DNA from: Chloroflexota bacterium
GTDB taxonomy: Bacteria > Chloroflexota > Anaerolineae > Anaerolineales > Anaerolineaceae
Reading direction: 5' to 3'
Assembly: GCA_029265085.1 (NCBI GenBank)
Contig: JAJUJY010000180.1
Location: 1 to 8,039 of the forward strand
Length of the DNA stretch: 8,039 bases
Part shown: piece after piece, positions 6,195 to 8,039 of the stretch
Layout of the letters: the number at the start of each line of letters is the position of its first letter
How positions within the stretch are numbered: position 1 is the first letter of the stretch
Notes under the pieces: model-generated
Told to the model about the DNA's origin: nothing
Databases searched by the model: none
Seen by the model: the letters and a program-made list of their open reading frames with translations, nothing else
Program-made: the position numbers and the translations under genes

Positions 6195-7346
6195 TTACTT
6201 TGAGTCTGCAAGACGGTTTGTTCCAGCCAGCACATCCGTCAGCAATATCTGCATAACCTTTTCAGGCTCTTCAAAGACTGGGCTGTGGGCTGAATTTTCG
6301 AAAGTGTAAAAGCCTTTCACGGGTGCTTCGATCTTCTCAAAGTATTCCTTTGCCAGCGGATAAGCACAGGTGTAATCATACACACCATGCAGGATGTAGA
6401 CGGGAATCTCGAGCCGGGTCACCTGTTGGGAAAGGTCTGTGGCCTGCATTTTATTCCACAGGTCAAACGCACTGGAACGTGAATAGATTTTGCCGCGCCA
6501 GAGATTGAACTTCTCTGCGAGGGTATATTCGCGGAACTGCCAGGAGGGCAGGAAAATTCCGCTGATGACCGATTTCATCTCGCGGGTTGTGCCGATGCCT
6601 GCGCCGTGCATGTACGCATCGCGCAATGCCTCATACGCTTTGGGCAGCGGGACGGTCAAGGTGGGCGGTGCGGCCTGGAGCTTTTTCAGCATCTTGGTGT
6701 CGCCAACCTGTTTGTAATAATCCAGCGCATATTCGTATGCCATCTGCTCGGACTGGATCTGGAACGAAATCTGCCCCATGCCGATGTAGGCGTAATATAA
6801 ATCCGGTCTTTGCGCGGCTGCCTGAATGCCAATATAGCTGCCCCACGAATGCGCCATGAGATAGATCTTTTCCTTGCCAAAGCGCTTGCGCAGATACTGG
6901 GTTACTTCCAGGGTATCGGCCACAAATTGCTCGGCGGTCATGGTTTCAGCCGGGATATCCGGGCGGTAAGAAAGCCCCGCTCCGCGCTGTTCCCACCACA
7001 CCACCGTAAAGTGCTCTTCCAGCCCGGTGGGGTAGTTTTGGGTCAGCCAGTATTCCGGCATGCCCGGCCCGCCGTGGACAAAGAGCAGCACGGGATTATC
7101 CTTATTTTTGCTTTTGATAAATATGCCCTGATCCAGGCCGTTGATGTTGACCTGAATCTTTTCAGAAATGCTGTTCGCCAATGGATTCCCGTTTTCGTCC
7201 ACGAAAGGCTGTGCTTTGCCAGGACTCCATGCGAGCAAGATCCCCCCAAAAATCAGGATGATGGCAATAAATGTGAAAAGGATTCCTAACATGATACGCC
7301 CCGCCTTTCGGAAAAATAAACGCTTCGAAGATACCGCTGTTTTCAT
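6195..7346 (-). CDS. membrane-anchored alpha/beta hydrolase, proline iminopeptidase-like (S33)
   Basis: 383 residues. A basic N-terminus and one hydrophobic segment (about 17-40) without a clear cleavage site suggest an anchored enzyme with its catalytic domain outside the membrane. Family S33 marks are all present: HGGPG (91-95, oxyanion hole), WWEQRGAG (117-124), nucleophile S167 in AHSWGS, acid D324 in HGVYDYTC, and base H354 in ENSAHSP. HGGPG followed by DQRGxG/EQRGxG is characteristic of prolyl aminopeptidases and related hydrolases that release N-terminal residues from peptides; some relatives act on esters, so the exact substrate is uncertain. GGGAG lies 7 nt before the ATG at 7346. 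The next gene starts immediately at its stop codon, indicating an operon. It is divergent from the gene at 7671, with a 324-nt repeat-bearing region between them. Confidence 0.9.
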   Translation of the reverse strand: MKTAVSSKRLFFRKAGRIMLGILFTFIAIILIFGGILLAWSPGKAQPFVDENGNPLANSISEKIQVNINGLDQGIFIKSKNKDNPVLLFVHGGPGMPEYWLTQNYPTGLEEHFTVVWWEQRGAGLSYRPDIPAETMTAEQFVADTLEVTQYLRKRFGKEKIYLMAHSWGSYIGIQAAAQRPDLYYAYIGMGQISFQIQSEQMAYEYALDYYKQVGDTKMLKKLQAAPPTLTVPLPKAYEALRDAYMHGAGIGTTREMKSVISGIFLPSWQFREYTLAEKFNLWRGKIYSRSSAFDLWNKMQATDLSQQVTRLEIPVYILHGVYDYTCAYPLAKEYFEKIEAPVKGFYTFENSAHSPVFEEPEKVMQILLTDVLAGTNRLADSK

Positions 7347-7498
7347 TAATTCGCTCCCATATGCTGCCGCGATCCATCACAGAAAGACAATCAACCCCGC
7401 AAAATTGCCCTGGTCCGCAAGTCAGGATAGACGTATGTTGACCTATGAACTTAGCTATTCCACCCAATTTTTATCGAAGAGAAGAGTGGTATGGAATA

Positions 7499-7504
7499 AT
7501 TATA
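7499..7504 (-). promoter_or_regulatory. candidate -10 box for the S33 hydrolase operon
   Basis: The minus strand reads TATAAT followed by TATT, close to the TATAATTAAT at 754-763. TTGCAA lies 19 nt upstream as a possible, over-spaced -35. The box is about 31 nt downstream of heptamer island C and implies a leader of about 146 nt. Confidence 0.4.
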
Positions 7505-7534
7505 CGGAAAAACAGGGAGGAGGTTGCAAAAAAA

Positions 7535-7620
7535 GCTGTCAGCGGTCAGAGATCAGCCGGAAAACCAGGTTGCAGGTGCTGACAACTGGCAACTGGCGAC
7601 TGTCAACTGACAACTTCTCC
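7535..7620 (+). repeat. degenerate heptamer repeat island (copy C)
   Basis: GCTGTCA, GCGGTCA and GAGATCA (7535-7555) are followed by AAAACCAGGTTGCAGGT (shared with copy A) and then five contiguous heptamers of pattern CTGNCRA at 7579-7613 (CTGACAA, CTGGCAA, CTGGCGA, CTGTCAA, CTGACAA), ending in CTTCTCC. Orientation and module order match copy B. Confidence 0.8.
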
Positions 7621-7641
7621 CCACATCGCGCACGCTTGTGG

Positions 7642-7647
7642 CATAAT
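7642..7647 (+). promoter_or_regulatory. candidate extended -10 box for the rightmost gene
   Basis: CATAAT preceded by TGG gives the extended form TGnCATAAT, 23 nt before the ATG at 7671 and therefore a short leader. There is no -35 match at 16-18 nt, which is compatible with an extended -10 promoter. The same nine bases precede the nucleotidyltransferase gene on the other strand. Confidence 0.45.
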
Positions 7648-7670
7648 CAGACCAGAAAGGAACCCGATCC

Positions 7671-8039
7671 ATGAATCTGCAACCCCTGCAATCCATTCAC
7701 ACCGTTGATCTTTTCCCCCCGCTGGCCGCCGAACTGCTGGCCCTGCTGCGCCGGCTCTCTCCGGCAGACTGGGCGAAACCGACCGTTTGCGCGCCCTGGA
7801 CAGTTAAAGATGTGACGGCTCACCTGCTGGGCGGGAGCATTGGGCGGTTGTCCTTTGGGCGGGACCGGCCCGCTGGTTCAACTCCGGCTGCCCCGGTGGA
7901 TTTCGATCAACTGCTCGCCTGGATTAACGAATCCAATGCGGCCTGGGTCAAAGCGGCCGAAAAGATCAGCCCCAACCTGCTGATGGATTTTCTGGCAGTG
8001 ACCGACATTCAACTATACGAATATTTTAAGTCGCTGCCA
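7671..8039 (+). CDS. DinB / mycothiol-dependent maleylpyruvate isomerase-like protein (N-terminal part)
   Basis: 123 codons are open from ATG 7671 to the window end, with no stop, so the C-terminus is missing. AAAGGA lies 9 nt before the ATG. The pattern SPADWAKPTVCAPWTVKDVTAHLLGG (residues 30-55, described by its key parts W34, P41-W43, VKDVxxHLLG) is the hallmark of the MDMPI N-terminal/DinB-like four-helix bundle. H51 is expected to be one of the metal-binding histidines, and the later ones would be in helices partly beyond the edge. Proteins of this superfamily include thiol-dependent isomerases and metal-dependent transferases, but many are uncharacterised; the name here is by fold, not by reaction. 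Codon use is GC-rich, like the nucleotidyltransferase gene. Confidence 0.8.
   Translation, partial: MNLQPLQSIHTVDLFPPLAAELLALLRRLSPADWAKPTVCAPWTVKDVTAHLLGGSIGRLSFGRDRPAGSTPAAPVDFDQLLAWINESNAAWVKAAEKISPNLLMDFLAVTDIQLYEYFKSLP

Larger units (their letters stand above)
7347..7670. other. divergent intergenic region
   Basis: This region serves two outward-facing genes. It contains a minus-strand leader of about 146 nt with no recognisable structure (7347-7492), a minus-strand TATAAT (7499-7504), heptamer island C (7535-7620), and a plus-strand TGGCATAAT (7642-7647 core) with a ribosome binding site for 7671. Open frames crossing it on either strand are translations of the leader and repeats, without protein-like composition. 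No tRNA, riboswitch or terminator is recognised. Confidence 0.65.

Noticed and set aside
10..7369. Shared CCATATGCTGCCG near 8 and 7357
   Set aside because: A single 13-base match, one copy inside a coding sequence and one in a leader, with no similarity around it.
7168..7674. 168-codon plus-strand open frame across the divergent region
   Set aside because: It is antisense to the S33 hydrolase and then reads through leader and repeat island C; the true plus-strand gene starts at 7671 in another frame with a good ribosome binding site.

Overview
The window reads as bacterial chromosome of intermediate base composition. Gene types and the degenerate heptamer repeats between genes suggest an environmental bacterium of the Chloroflexota (Anaerolineae-like) kind. 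This is inference from style: no rRNA, tRNA or phylogenetic marker gene is present. There is no phage, insertion sequence or CRISPR array.

Layout. Seven genes lie on the minus strand and one on the plus strand. From the left: a CPBP-family intramembrane protease cut by the window edge (1-633); a membrane protein with a lipoprotein-type signal and an M50-like HEGGH motif (876-2261); a second, complete CPBP protease (2385-3389); an ANT(4')/kanamycin-nucleotidyltransferase-like enzyme (3758-4543); a small alpha/beta hydrolase (4797-5492); a HAD-like protein whose catalytic DxDGT has become FTEGT (5619-6194); and a membrane-anchored, proline-iminopeptidase-like alpha/beta hydrolase (6195-7346). 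Diverging from this last gene is the start of a DinB/maleylpyruvate-isomerase-like gene (7671-end).

Transcription. The gaps and candidate -10 boxes suggest minus-strand units 7346->4797 (three genes, the first two abutting), 4543->3758 (one gene), 3389->876 (two genes) and 633->leftward, plus one plus-strand unit from 7671. At each boundary between these units there is an island of degenerate 7-bp tandem repeats. The two gaps inside the proposed operons have none. On the promoter-facing side of each island is a TATAAT or CATAAT hexamer for the next minus-strand gene.

Function. Two themes are visible: membrane-embedded proteolysis (two CPBP proteins and an M50-like protein within the first 3.4 kb), and soluble or anchored hydrolases plus a possible drug-modifying enzyme in the rest. 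I see no complete known pathway or defence system. The observations most worth following are the repeat islands at unit boundaries, the HAD-like protein without its nucleophile, the lipoprotein-signal/M50 fusion, and a possible frameshifted Cys-rich leader just upstream of that fusion.
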